The notes beneath the pieces were generated by a model, which saw nothing but the letters and a program-made list of their open reading frames with translations, made no database searches and was not told the DNA's origin. Shown here in pieces: positions 34,851 to 43,523 of a stretch of 64,000 nucleotides of DNA. Source of the stretch: Rhodococcus sp. HNM0569 (GTDB lineage: Bacteria; Actinomycetota; Actinomycetes; Mycobacteriales; Mycobacteriaceae); NCBI RefSeq assembly GCF_012726205.1, contig NZ_JAASAE010000007.1, positions 154,454-218,453 on the forward strand, in the 5' to 3' direction. A program made the position numbers and the translations under genes. Position 1 is the stretch's first letter. Each line of letters opens with the position of its first letter.

Positions 34851-34923
34851 GGGTCCTTCTCGGGGTTGGTGAACATGCCGCGAGCACGAGCCGCGACAAT
34901 TGCGACACTGATTCGCAATTGAG

Positions 34924-34937
34924 TAAGGTTTACCTTA
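34924..34937. promoter_or_regulatory. Iron box (IdeR/DtxR-type operator)
   Basis: TAAGGT-TT-ACCTTA is a perfect palindrome within a longer AGTAAGGTTTACCTTAT context that resembles the IdeR/DtxR consensus (TTAGGTTAGSCTAACCTAA). It ends three bases before the ATG at 34941, so repressor binding would block a promoter or leaderless start of the transporter operon and also cover the upstream region of the divergent binding-protein gene. Confidence 0.8.
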
Positions 34938-34940
34938 TCG

Positions 34941-36770
34941 ATGCCCCGAGAGGAAAGAGATCCGCTTTCGATGTCACTTCCCGCAGGGCAGGCACCCCGT
35001 GACGTGCACGAATCGCCCGGGGGTTCCGCGCTCGCGGGGCTGCTCCGTCCGGTACGCGGGCGACTCGTGTTCGCCGGTGCACTGCAGGTCGTGTGCGGGT
35101 TCGGCGTCGTCCTCGCCCTCGTCGCGGTAGCGGAGGTGGTCCGCGCACTCGCCGCGGGCGATCCCACACCGTGGGGCTGGGTGATCGCGGCCGTCGCCTC
35201 GTGGTTCGGCGTGCCGCTCGTCCACGCCGTGTCGTTCGCCACCAGCTTCGCGTCCGCACGCGCGGTCGAGTTCGACACGCGCCGTCGCCTCGTCGCGCAC
35301 CTCACGCGCGTCCCGATGGGCTGGTTCTCGCACACGAGTGCGGGCGCGCTGCGCCGCATGGTCGCGGGCGACGTCGGCGGCTTCACCGGGCTCGTCGGCG
35401 AAGGCATCCCGCTCGCGCCGCGGTTCTTCACCGTGTCCGTCCTCGCGCTCGCCTACCTCGCGTGGGTCGCTCCGCTGCTCGCCGTCGCGATGGTCGTGCC
35501 CGTCGTCATCGCGACCGTGCTGCTGATGCGCGGGCGGCCGGGCGAGCCCGAAGCCGAAGCCGCCCATCGCGACGCGGCCCGCCTGCTCAGCGAACGCGTC
35601 ACCGAACTCGGCCAGGGCATGGCGGTGTGGAAGGTCTTCGGGCAGACCGCAGGCGCCGGCCGTCGCGTCGACACCGCCGTCGACGCGTACGCCGCCACGT
35701 ACGCCGCGCGCGAGGACGCCCGCGACCGCGCGTCACGAGCCCCCACGGTGCTCGCGTCGTGGTCGTTCATGCTCGCGTGGACCACCGCGTGCGGTGTCGG
35801 GCTCGTCGCGCTCGGTGTCACGGAGCCGATCGACCTGATCCCGTTCCTGCTGCTGTCGTGGACCGTGTCGCGCTCGGTGTGGCTCGTGCCGACGCTGCGC
35901 AATCTCGTGCGCCGCGGCCGCACCACCGCCGACGCCGTCGCGCGCGTGTTCGCCGAACCCGAACTCACCGCGGGCGGCTCGACCGTCCCCACCGAGGGCG
36001 GCGTCACCGTGCGCTACGACGGCGTCGGATTCGGCTACTCCCCCGACGCCAGGGTCCTCGACGGCGTCGACCTCGAACTGCGGCCCGGCACGATCACCGC
36101 GCTCGTCGGACGTTCGGGCTCCGGCAAGTCGACCACCGCGCGTCTGCTGCCGCGGTTCTGGGACGTCGACGCCGGCGCGATCACGGTGAACGGCGTCGAC
36201 GTGCGCGATCTCGACCCCGCCGAGCTGTACCGCACGGTCGGCTTCGTGTTCCAGGACGTGCGGCTGCTCCGCCGCTCGGTCGCCGACAACATCCGGCTCG
36301 CCGACCCCGACGCGAGCGACGACCGCGTCGTCGCCGCTGCGAAGGCCGCACGCATCCACGACCGGATCGCCGCCGAGCCCCGCGGATACGACGCCGTGGT
36401 CGGTGTCGACGTGTCGTTCTCCGGCGGCGAGGCCCAACGCATCTCGATCGCGCGCGCGATCCTCGCGGACGCGCCCGTCCTGGTCCTCGACGAGCCGACG
36501 TCCGCTGCCGACCCGGAGTCGGAAGCTCGCGTGCAGCAAGCGGTCTCGGACCTGGCGCGCGACAAGACGGTGCTCGTGATCGCACACCGGCTCGCGACCG
36601 TCGCCGATGCGGACTCGATCGTCGTGCTCGACGCCGGACGCGTCGTCGAACGCGGCACCCACGACGAGCTGATGGCCGCCGGGGGCAGGTACGCACGGCA
36701 GTGGGAGCAGGGTGAGGCTTCTCCCGACCTGGCCCACACCGCCGTTTCCGACCGTGAAGGAGTGTGCTGA
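34941..36770 (+). CDS. Siderophore ABC transporter half, IrtA-like without SIP domain
   Basis: A 609-residue exporter-fold ABC half-transporter (six helices in residues 45-330, ATPase domain 350-590). Walker A is GRSGSGKST, the signature [14 protein letters not shown] and Walker [10 protein letters not shown]. In mycobacteria IrtA carries an N-terminal siderophore-interacting domain that reduces ferric mycobactin. This protein lacks that domain; a SIP domain is encoded two genes downstream instead. An ATG (34941) lies right behind the iron box. The stop shares a base with the start of the next gene (TGATG). The role as a ferric-siderophore importer is inferred from context. Confidence 0.85.
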   Translation: MPREERDPLSMSLPAGQAPRDVHESPGGSALAGLLRPVRGRLVFAGALQVVCGFGVVLALVAVAEVVRALAAGDPTPWGWVIAAVASWFGVPLVHAVSFATSFASARAVEFDTRRRLVAHLTRVPMGWFSHTSAGALRRMVAGDVGGFTGLVGEGIPLAPRFFTVSVLALAYLAWVAPLLAVAMVVPVVIATVLLMRGRPGEPEAEAAHRDAARLLSERVTELGQGMAVWKVFGQTAGAGRRVDTAVDAYAATYAAREDARDRASRAPTVLASWSFMLAWTTACGVGLVALGVTEPIDLIPFLLLSWTVSRSVWLVPTLRNLVRRGRTTADAVARVFAEPELTAGGSTVPTEGGVTVRYDGVGFGYSPDARVLDGVDLELRPGTITALVGRSGSGKSTTARLLPRFWDVDAGAITVNGVDVRDLDPAELYRTVGFVFQDVRLLRRSVADNIRLADPDASDDRVVAAAKAARIHDRIAAEPRGYDAVVGVDVSFSGGEAQRISIARAILADAPVLVLDEPTSAADPESEARVQQAVSDLARDKTVLVIAHRLATVADADSIVVLDAGRVVERGTHDELMAAGGRYARQWEQGEASPDLAHTAVSDREGVC

Positions 36771-38521
36771 TGCTCCGCGCCCTGGCAGTCGTCGTCGGCG
36801 AAGGGCCTGCCGCGCGCGTGCGCGGCGCGTTCGCCGCGACCGCGGGCACCGCCGTGCTCGAGGCCGTCGGCCTGGCGATGCTCGTGCCTCTCGTCACCGA
36901 CCTGCTCGCCGAACGGTTTCCACGCGTGTGGTTGTGGACGGCGCTGCTCGTCGTGATCGTCGCGGCGTCGATCGTGGTGCAGACGATCGTCAACGCACGC
37001 CGGCGCGCTGTCACCAGCGCCGCCGTCTCGGTGCTGCAACGCAAGGTCACCGACCACGCCACCACGCTGCCGCTCGGGTGGTTCGGCCCCGCGAATCAGG
37101 ACCGGCTCACCCGGCTGCTGTCGGATGCCGCCGACGCGTTGTCGCTCACGATCAACGGCGTCGTCTCGATCAACCTGCGTGCCGTCGCGCTCGGCGCGGC
37201 GCTGTGGATCGTGCTCGCGATCGTCGATCTGCCGACCGCACTCGTAGGCGCGGTCGGCCTCGCGTTCGTCGCGCTGCTCTACCGGCTCGCGGTCCGGATG
37301 CTGCGCGGCGCGACCGTCACGGGCGACGCCGCCTCCGACCGCATCAACGGCCAGCTCGTCGAATTCGCGCAGAACCAACCGGTGTTGCGCGCGCACGGAC
37401 GCGTCGGCGACGCGAACACCGAACTCGTCGACGCTCTCGTGCAGGTCCGCAAGGGCGCGTCGGCGTACTTCCGTGGCGCGATCGTCGGAGTGTCCGCATT
37501 CGTCGTCGGCTGTGCGTTCTTCTCCACCGCGGTGCTGCTCGTCGCCGTCACCCGAGCCGAGGACGGCGCGACGACCACGGCCGCCGCGGTGTGCGTCGTG
37601 CTGTTCTCGGCGCTGCTGGTCGATGCGCTCGCCGCGCTCGGCCGTAGCGGCAGCGTCATCTGGGCCGCCGAACGCACGCTCGGCGAGGTCGAGGAGTTGC
37701 TCGCGACGCCGCCGCTGGCAGTGCCGTCGCCGCCGCACGCACCACCGCGCGACTCGTCGCTGACCTTCGACGACGTGTCCTTCGGGTACACCCGCGAACG
37801 TGCGGTCCTCGACTCGGTGTCGCTGCACGTCCCCGCGGGCACGACGTGCGCGGTCGTCGGCCCGTCCGGTTCCGGCAAGACGACGCTCGCGCGCCTGGTC
37901 GCGCGGTTCTGGGACGTCGACGCCGGGAGCGTGTGCCTCGGCGACGTCGACGTGCGCGACATGAGCAGCGACGACCTGATGTCGCGCATCTCGATGGTGT
38001 TCCAGGACGTGTACCTGTTCGACGGCACCATCCGCGAGAACGTCCTCGTCGCGGATCCGGCGGCCGACGACGACGCGCTCGCACGCGCCGCACGCCACGC
38101 CCGCGTCGACGAGATCGTCGCGCGACTCCCCGACGGGTGGGACACGCGTGTCGGCGAGCACGGTGCCGCACTGTCCGGCGGTGAGCGCCAACGTGTCTCG
38201 CTGGCCCGCGCATTCCTGAGCGATGCGCCGGTCGTGCTGCTCGACGAACCGACGTCGGCCCTCGACGGCGACAGCGAGGCCGCAGTGCAGGCCGCGATCG
38301 ACGAACTCACGCGCGGCCGCACCGTCCTCATGATCGCGCATCGGCTCGGCACGGTGGCGGGCGCCGACCTCATCTGCTTCGTCGAGTCCGGACGTGTCGC
38401 CGAATCCGGCACACACGACGCGCTCCTCGCTGCCGACGGGCGCTATGCGGCGTTCTGGCGCGAACAGGAACAGGCGCGCACGTGGCGCATCGGCAACGGC
38501 TCGGCACAGGTCGCGGGGTGA
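36770..38521 (+). CDS. Siderophore ABC transporter half, IrtB-like
   Basis: A 583-residue partner half-transporter with six membrane helices (residues 25-300) and an ATPase domain with Walker A GPSGSGKTT, signature LSGGERQRVSLARA and Walker B VVLLDEPTS. Both halves have intact catalytic Glu, as in IrtA/IrtB. The ATG at 36770 follows GAAGGAG and overlaps the preceding stop; a GTG at 36764 is a less likely start. The next gene (TetR-SIP fusion) begins seven bases after the stop, so all three form one iron-regulated operon. Confidence 0.87.
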   Translation: MLRALAVVVGEGPAARVRGAFAATAGTAVLEAVGLAMLVPLVTDLLAERFPRVWLWTALLVVIVAASIVVQTIVNARRRAVTSAAVSVLQRKVTDHATTLPLGWFGPANQDRLTRLLSDAADALSLTINGVVSINLRAVALGAALWIVLAIVDLPTALVGAVGLAFVALLYRLAVRMLRGATVTGDAASDRINGQLVEFAQNQPVLRAHGRVGDANTELVDALVQVRKGASAYFRGAIVGVSAFVVGCAFFSTAVLLVAVTRAEDGATTTAAAVCVVLFSALLVDALAALGRSGSVIWAAERTLGEVEELLATPPLAVPSPPHAPPRDSSLTFDDVSFGYTRERAVLDSVSLHVPAGTTCAVVGPSGSGKTTLARLVARFWDVDAGSVCLGDVDVRDMSSDDLMSRISMVFQDVYLFDGTIRENVLVADPAADDDALARAARHARVDEIVARLPDGWDTRVGEHGAALSGGERQRVSLARAFLSDAPVVLLDEPTSALDGDSEAAVQAAIDELTRGRTVLMIAHRLGTVAGADLICFVESGRVAESGTHDALLAADGRYAAFWREQEQARTWRIGNGSAQVAG

Positions 38522-38528
38522 CGGTCGG

Positions 38529-40037
38529 ATGGATCGCGAGGCGGTCGTGACCCGGCCCGCGCGGCGCAAACCCGGCCCCAAGCCTCGCCTGTCGCGCGAA
38601 TCGATCCTCGCGGCCGCCGTCGCCGCCGGCGGCGTCGTGTCGATCACCGGCATCGCCGACGACCTCGGCTGTTCGACCGCGTCGCTGTACCGGCACGTCG
38701 AGGGACTCGACGACATCGTCGTCGGGGCGATCGATCTCGTCATTGCGCGCACCCGGCGTCCCGATCCCGCCGCGGGCTGGCGCCGCTTCCTCGAAGAGGA
38801 GTGCGACATCCGCTGGGGACTCTACGAACGACACTCGGGACTGTTCTCGGCGTGGTCGGCCAGCCGCCGGCTGTCGATCGCGTCGGTGCAGCGCAACGAG
38901 TGGGTCGCGTTGCGGTTGGTGGATGCCGGCTTCGAACTCGCGGACGCGCGTAGCGTCGTGTCCACGATCGCCGCGACGGCAGCAGAGTACGGCTTCCTGA
39001 TCGCACAAGCGTGTCTGCCGAGCGCCGAGGCGGCACTCGAGGCGCGGCTCGCGGTGCTCGGCCGCGCCTCGGCCGATGTCGAGCGAGACCGCGCCCACCA
39101 TCCCCGGCAGCATTTCGACCGTCAACTACGAATCCTGTTGGACGGCTTCGCATTGCACTACGAAAGGACCAGAGATCGCATGACCGAATCGACGGCACCC
39201 GAAACCCGACCCGCCGCCAGGGGCGAAGTCGAAATCGTGATGTACGACCTGAAGCCGCGTCGCCTCGAGGTCGTGCGCGCCGAGAGCCTGACGCCGACGA
39301 TGCGCCGCGTCGTCCTCGGCGGCAGCGATCTCGAGGGGTTCCCCTTCCTCACGATGGCGCCCGACGACCACGTGAAACTGTTCTTCCCCGACGCCGAGAC
39401 CGGCGAGATCACGATGCCCGAGATCGGACCGGACGGCATGCGCCTCGTCCCCGGTGCGCCGCGCCCGCAGTCGCGCGACTACACGATCCGCGCATTCGAC
39501 GCCGACGCACTCGAACTCACGCTCGACTTCGTGCTGCACACGCACGGCATCGCAGGCAACTGGGCCGCGGCCGCCGAGCCCGGTGACCGCGTCGGTGTGC
39601 TCGGGCCGCGCGGCTCGCACAAGTATCCGGCGGACTACGACTGGTACCTGCTTGCGGCCGACGAGACCGCCCTGCCCGCGCTGTCCCGGTGGCTCGAGGA
39701 GTTGCCCGCGGACAAGCAGGTGCTGGCCTTCGCCGAGGTGGCCGACGCCTCGTCCGAGATCGACCTGTCCGGCCGTCCCGGAGCCACCGTCACCTACCTG
39801 CACCGCGGGACCTCCGAACCCGGTACCACGACGCTGCTCGACGACGCCGTCCGTGCCGCCGACTTCCTCGACGGCGAAGTGTTCGCCTGGGTGGCAGGCG
39901 AAGCGGGCTCGCTCAAGCCGATCCGGCGCTATCTCACTCGCGAACTCGGCCTCCCCAAGGGACAGGTCAAGGTCGACGGGTACTGGCGACGCGGCGCCGC
40001 CGATCACGATCACCACGCCGTCGACGAGGACGACTGA
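38529..40037 (+). CDS. TetR regulator fused in frame to a siderophore-interacting protein
   Basis: A single 502-residue open frame with two full-length modules. Residues 1-217 look like a complete TetR regulator: KPGPKPRLSRESIL, then the HTH GIADDLGCSTASLYRHVEG and a helical domain ending HYERTRDR. Residues 218-502 form a complete 285-residue siderophore-interacting protein (ferric-siderophore reductase): FAD-binding motif SRDYTIRAFD, then LLAADETALPALSRW, WVAGEAGSLKPIRRYL and the terminal VDGYWRRG. An internal ATG at 39180 preceded by GAAAGGA could also start the SIP part alone. It is third in the operon behind the iron box. A SIP would reduce imported ferric siderophore with NAD(P)H. Confidence 0.85.
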   Translation: MDREAVVTRPARRKPGPKPRLSRESILAAAVAAGGVVSITGIADDLGCSTASLYRHVEGLDDIVVGAIDLVIARTRRPDPAAGWRRFLEEECDIRWGLYERHSGLFSAWSASRRLSIASVQRNEWVALRLVDAGFELADARSVVSTIAATAAEYGFLIAQACLPSAEAALEARLAVLGRASADVERDRAHHPRQHFDRQLRILLDGFALHYERTRDRMTESTAPETRPAARGEVEIVMYDLKPRRLEVVRAESLTPTMRRVVLGGSDLEGFPFLTMAPDDHVKLFFPDAETGEITMPEIGPDGMRLVPGAPRPQSRDYTIRAFDADALELTLDFVLHTHGIAGNWAAAAEPGDRVGVLGPRGSHKYPADYDWYLLAADETALPALSRWLEELPADKQVLAFAEVADASSEIDLSGRPGATVTYLHRGTSEPGTTTLLDDAVRAADFLDGEVFAWVAGEAGSLKPIRRYLTRELGLPKGQVKVDGYWRRGAADHDHHAVDEDD

Positions 40038-40040
40038 CCC

Positions 40041-40080
40041 GTGAGCACTTAACGAGTCCCTGTACGCCTTTTTCGCGCAC
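40041..40080 (+). repeat. 40-bp dispersed imperfect palindrome, copy 2
   Basis: Begins GTGAGCACTTAACGAGTC, three bases after the stop of the TetR-SIP gene, and ends CGCGCAC. It is in the same orientation as copy 1. Together with the following bases it also forms a stem-loop (40056-40086). Confidence 0.85.
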
Positions 40081-40086
40081 AGGGAC
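40056..40086. terminator. Stem-loop between convergent genes
   Basis: GTCCCTGT (40056-40063) and ACAGGGAC (40079-40086) form a perfect 8-base stem with a 15-base loop. It lies between the convergent TetR-SIP and nuclease-like genes and could terminate both transcripts. The right arm extends past the 40-bp repeat. Confidence 0.6.
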
Positions 40087-40110
40087 CCGTTTGCGCTCGC
40101 ACCTCGGAAC

Positions 40111-41220
40111 CTACTCGTCGATGTAGCCGCGAATCGTTTTCCTGATCTGGTCGGCGAACTGGTAGATGTCTACGACCGTCGCGATGTCGCGCCGGACGCC
40201 CGTCCGGTCGCCCTCCTCGAACACGGTCACGAACTTCGTGCTCTTCCCGTTCAGGTGGAGGCGAATGATCGGCTTGCGATTGTTGTCGTCGAGAAGAACC
40301 GCGAAGTAGCTTTTGGCATCGCGGTGAACGATGCGATCGGGGGCCACTTCTGACACGCCGATCGCCCGAACGATGTTGAAGCCCTCGAGCTCTTCTTCGG
40401 TCGTCACCACGTCGGAATCGACCTCCAGGGCGATCTCGGTGTCCGGACCGACTTGTGATTCCGGCTGCGGCGCTACGGCGGTATCCGCGATCACGGCGGG
40501 CGCTTCGCCGCCCAGAGCATTCTTCAAACGGTCGTTGACCTGGTCACCGATGTACTGCGTGGATGCTTTCGCTACCAGACCACGGAATTGGTCGACGACG
40601 CGCTGAGTCGCCTTGCCCTCGTAGACACGTGATGTGAAGAAGCGAACCCACTCGTCGGACGGCTCCTTCACCTCACCCGCCAGCACCCGCTTGATCATGC
40701 CTATGTACTTGAGTTCTTCGGCTGCGCTGACCACCGAATCGAGATCGAACGACTCCTTGGACAGCTTCTGCAACTCCGGAACAAGAGTTCTGTCCATGTC
40801 CAGAAGATCGAAAACGAGGAACGGCTTCTCGTCCATCCGGTTGGGAGCATCGCCGTCGGTGTACACCTGGTACACCTGTCCGTTCGTGAGCACCGCGATA
40901 CGGGCCGAAGTGACGGCGAAGTACCGGAACAACTGCGATGCGTGGTGGACGTTCAGCGGCTCACCCACCTTCTTGCACTCGACCAGGATCTGCACGCCCC
41001 CGTCCTTCTTGACGGCATAGTCGATCTTCTCGCCTTTCTTCACCCCCACATCCGCAACGAATTCCGGTACAACTTCGGCGGGATCGAAGACGTCGTAGCC
41101 GAGCACCGACGAGATGAAGGGCATGATGAACGCGTTCTTCGTCGCCTCCTCGGTCTCGATCTCCGACTTCTTTTCACGAACCTTCGATGCGAGCGCATTG
41201 AGGCTTTCGGCGAAACCCAT
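40111..41220 (-). CDS. Orphan HsdR-N-like PD-(D/E)XK nuclease-domain protein
   Basis: A 369-residue protein resembling the N-terminal nuclease domain of type I restriction subunit R and COG4748-type orphans. The core motif is IDYAVKKDGGVQILVECKKV (Asp ... Glu-x-Lys near residues 80-95), preceded by the helix PFISSVLGYDVFDP. There is no helicase domain, and no hsdM or hsdS is nearby. A basic C-terminal domain (IIRLHLNGKSTKFVTVFEEG) follows. Start ATG 41220 has an AGGAGG upstream. The gene is visibly poorer in GC than its neighbours and uses A/T-ending codons more, suggesting horizontal acquisition. A role in defence against foreign DNA is plausible but unproven. Confidence 0.75.
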   Translation of the reverse strand: MGFAESLNALASKVREKKSEIETEEATKNAFIMPFISSVLGYDVFDPAEVVPEFVADVGVKKGEKIDYAVKKDGGVQILVECKKVGEPLNVHHASQLFRYFAVTSARIAVLTNGQVYQVYTDGDAPNRMDEKPFLVFDLLDMDRTLVPELQKLSKESFDLDSVVSAAEELKYIGMIKRVLAGEVKEPSDEWVRFFTSRVYEGKATQRVVDQFRGLVAKASTQYIGDQVNDRLKNALGGEAPAVIADTAVAPQPESQVGPDTEIALEVDSDVVTTEEELEGFNIVRAIGVSEVAPDRIVHRDAKSYFAVLLDDNNRKPIIRLHLNGKSTKFVTVFEEGDRTGVRRDIATVVDIYQFADQIRKTIRGYIDE

Positions 41221-41440
41221 GGACCCACCACCCTCCTGATCGGTTAGCGTATTCAAGCATCTTTCCAGCAACTTCCACCAGACCTCAAAGATCACTTTTT
41301 CCAACGTTTTTGCTGAGATGCTTGCTGCTCATTGCCAGACAGCAAACGACATGTGGACGGCCGGGTGTTGCGGGTTCGGAAGTCGGCCGATTCACTCCCG
41401 ACTTTCCGGGTACCCGTCCGAGAAACACGTGGGAGGACAC

Positions 41441-42046
41441 ATGAGGGTCAAGCGGTCGTCGGCGAGCATCGTGGTCGCCGGGTGCGCGCTGCTCGCACTC
41501 GTGGCGTGCGGTGACGACAGCTCCGATTCGACCGGTGGCACGCTGTCCGGCACGAAACCCGGCGCCCCGTCGGGGGCCGGTACCCCCACGTCGAGCACCG
41601 CTGCCATCCCGAACGACGGCACCTCCGTCGACGACGCGATCGCCGCACTGCGCACCGCGGCGGGCGCGGTGTCCGAGGGGCGTCCGTTCGATCTCGAACG
41701 GGAGGAGGAGGGCACCGAATCGGTGTTCGACACTGCGGTCGCGTCGGGAGCCGACGAGTTCCAGGTGTTGGTCGACGCCGACGGCGAGAACGTGCGTTCG
41801 CAGCGACAGGTGGACAACCCCAGCGACGACATCGCGAAGCTCGATTCCGCCACCGTCGACGCGGCCGACGCGCTGCGCGCCGCGGGCGAGCGGGAGCCCG
41901 GCGCGCAATTCGACGAGATGGAGATCGACACCGACCACTCCGGCGTAGTCGTCTGGCAGGTGGAGCTGATACGCGACGACGGCATCGACGTCACCTACCG
42001 CGTGGACGCACGCACCGGTGAGATCCTCGGAACCGGCGGCGGGTAG
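41441..42046 (+). CDS. PepSY-domain lipoprotein
   Basis: A 201-residue lipoprotein: signal peptide MRVKRSSASIVVAGCALLAL, lipobox ending at Cys23, then a Ser/Thr/Pro linker and two PepSY-like segments (about residues 66-125 and 130-200, the latter ending VDARTGEILGTGGG). PepSY domains act as protease-inhibitor or dimerisation modules outside the membrane; no specific role is assigned. The ATG follows GGGAGGA. The 220 bases upstream, shared with the divergent nuclease-like gene, are comparatively AT-rich and contain no other gene. Confidence 0.82.
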   Translation: MRVKRSSASIVVAGCALLALVACGDDSSDSTGGTLSGTKPGAPSGAGTPTSSTAAIPNDGTSVDDAIAALRTAAGAVSEGRPFDLEREEEGTESVFDTAVASGADEFQVLVDADGENVRSQRQVDNPSDDIAKLDSATVDAADALRAAGEREPGAQFDEMEIDTDHSGVVVWQVELIRDDGIDVTYRVDARTGEILGTGGG

Positions 42047-42050
42047 CACC

Positions 42051-42090
42051 GTGCGCGAAACCGGCGTACCTGGACTCGCAAAGTGCTCAC
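42051..42090 (-). repeat. 40-bp dispersed imperfect palindrome, copy 3
   Basis: Begins on the plus strand as GTGCGCGAAACCGGCGTACC four bases after the lipoprotein stop and ends AAGTGCTCAC, the reverse orientation of copies 1 and 2. With copy 2 it brackets the nuclease-like and lipoprotein genes in inverted orientation. Confidence 0.85.
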
Positions 42091-42106
42091 GAGGAGTGGG
42101 TCGCAG

Positions 42107-42454
42107 TCACCACCGGCGGATGCGCGCGAACGGATACCCGCCGACCGCGGTGACCACCAGTGCGTACCCGGCCGTGGCGACGAGCATTCGCGTACTGGGG
42201 TCGGTGGAGAACGCTGACAGGTCCTGGGCGAGAAACGTGAACGCCGGGACCAGGGCCATCACCGAGGAGACGGCGCACCAGTGGGCGACGAGCCGGTTGG
42301 CGGCCCTCGCGAGCTCGGGATCGTCCCGGACCCTCGCCGGTGTGCGATAACCCTTGTCCGGGCACGTGGCCCACCCCCTCATGCCCGTGTAGGCGGCCAA
42401 CGCGGACACACCTGCCGACAGGAAGAACAAGAGGGTGAGGACGGTGTGCAGCAC
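42107..42454 (-). CDS. Small membrane protein of unknown function
   Basis: A 115-residue protein starting MLHTVLTLLFFLSAGVSAL at GTG 42454 with GGAAGGG eight bases upstream. Three hydrophobic segments are visible (about 3-20, 50-72 and 85-102), with a charged loop after helix 1 (PDKGYRTPARVRDDPELARA). I do not recognise a family. Its start is close to copy 4 of the 40-bp repeat (42516) and the tRNA-Ser terminator. Confidence 0.6.
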   Translation of the reverse strand: MLHTVLTLLFFLSAGVSALAAYTGMRGWATCPDKGYRTPARVRDDPELARAANRLVAHWCAVSSVMALVPAFTFLAQDLSAFSTDPSTRMLVATAGYALVVTAVGGYPFARIRRW

Positions 42455-42515
42455 TGCGTCACCCTTCCACAGTGATGCCACTCCTTCTGGTGGGTGCTCA
42501 GCGACGCCGGCCACC

Positions 42516-42555
42516 GTGCGTGAAACCGGCGTACCTGGACTCGCAAAGTGCTCAC
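42516..42555 (-). repeat. 40-bp dispersed imperfect palindrome, copy 4
   Basis: Near-identical to copy 3 (GTGCGTGAAACCGGCGTACC ... AAGTGCTCAC) and in the same orientation. It lies 21 bases beyond the tRNA-Ser terminator, between it and the small membrane protein gene. It is the only copy not directly after a protein stop codon. Confidence 0.85.
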
Positions 42556-42573
42556 GAGGGGGCGTGCACAAAG

Positions 42574-42609
42574 AAAAGTCCCCCACCTGCCGAAACAGGT
42601 GAGGGACTC
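42574..42609 (-). terminator. Rho-independent terminator of tRNA-Ser(CGA)
   Basis: On the minus strand AGTCCCTCACCTG pairs with CAGGTGGGGGACT (one mismatch, six-base loop TTTCGG) and is followed by TTTTCTTT. It lies immediately downstream of the tRNA, and it is one of the few classical T-tailed terminators in this window. Confidence 0.88.
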
Positions 42610-42610
42610 T

Positions 42611-42701
42611 TGGCGGTGGCGGAGGGATTCGAACCCTCGGACGGGGGTTACCCGTCACACGCTTTCGAGGCGTGCTCCTTAGGCCGCTCGGACACGCCAC
42701 C
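42611..42701 (-). tRNA. tRNA-Ser (anticodon CGA)
   Basis: A class II tRNA: acceptor GGTGGCG/CGCCACC, discriminator G, encoded CCA, long variable arm, anticodon stem CACGC/GCGTG with loop CTCGAAA giving anticodon CGA (42665-42667). It decodes UCG. The T-arm GAGGGTTCGAATCCCTC is intact. Confidence 0.96.
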
Positions 42702-42767
42702 GCAACAAAAATTACCAGGTGGCAGGCCGTTCCTCGAAATCGGCTGGTCAGAGGGCCTGGGAGCGGG

Positions 42768-42959
42768 TCAGGACAGCTTGTCCTTGGCGTCGCGTGCAGC
42801 GTCCTTGATCTTCTCGCCGGCATCCTTCACCGACGACTTCACCTGGTCGCCCTTGCCCTCGTTCTCGAGGTCTTTGTCGTCCGTTGCGCTGCCGACGGCC
42901 TCCTTGGCCTTGCCCGCCACGTCGTCGGCCTTGTTCTGCGCCTTGTCGTCGAGTCCCAT
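42768..42959 (-). CDS. CsbD-family stress protein
   Basis: A 63-residue CsbD-like protein, MGLDDKAQNKADDVAGKAKE ..., highly charged, rich in Lys, Asp and Ala, and with the repeated KAxNxxxDxxGKxKE-type helices of the family. In other bacteria these accumulate under general stress, but their molecular role is unknown. The ATG at 42959 follows AGGAGGACTC. Confidence 0.9.
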   Translation of the reverse strand: MGLDDKAQNKADDVAGKAKEAVGSATDDKDLENEGKGDQVKSSVKDAGEKIKDAARDAKDKLS

Positions 42960-43048
42960 ACGAGTCCTCCTGATCGTCGGTGGCATGTCGACGGATCGTC
43001 GGTGGCCACTTTCCAGGCAACCACGATCCGCGCAGACGTGCACGAAAC

Positions 43049-43510
43049 TCACGCGCCCCGATGGCTCCAGAAGAACTCTTCGAGCAGCGCGGCGCACTCG
43101 TCTTCGAGGACGCCGCCGCGGACCTTGGGCCGGTGCACGAGCCGCCGGTCGCGCACGACGTCCCACAGCGACCCGACGGCCCCCGTCTTCGGCTCCCACG
43201 CCCCGAACACGACGCGGTCGACGCGCGCGAGGACGAGGGCGCCCGCGCACATCGTGCACGGCTCGAGAGTGACGGCGAGGGTCGCGTTTTCCAGACGCCA
43301 CCCGTCGCCGTGACGACGCGCAGCCTCCCGCAGCGCGAGGATCTCGGCGTGCGCGGTGGGATCGCCGTACTGTTCGCGAGCGTTCGCGGCGCGGGCGAGT
43401 TCGGTGCCGAACTCGTCGAACACGACCGCCCCGACGGGGACGTCGGCGTCGTCGGCGGTGCGCGCGGCAGCGATCGCGGCACGGATCATGCGCTCGTCGT
43501 CGCGGCTCAT
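43049..43510 (-). CDS. tadA: tRNA adenosine(34) deaminase
   Basis: A 153-residue TadA that converts A34 of tRNA-Arg(ACG) to inosine. The zinc ligands and catalytic Glu are present: HAE at 54-56 (His54, Glu56) and PCTMC with Cys85 and Cys88. Its substrate tRNA-Arg(ACG) is encoded in this window at 58299. It begins 13 bases downstream of the stop of its usual partner gene (43524-44039), so the two are cotranscribed. Confidence 0.95.
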   Translation of the reverse strand: MSRDDERMIRAAIAAARTADDADVPVGAVVFDEFGTELARAANAREQYGDPTAHAEILALREAARRHGDGWRLENATLAVTLEPCTMCAGALVLARVDRVVFGAWEPKTGAVGSLWDVVRDRRLVHRPKVRGGVLEDECAALLEEFFWSHRGA

Positions 43511-43523
43511 CGGCGCGCCGACC

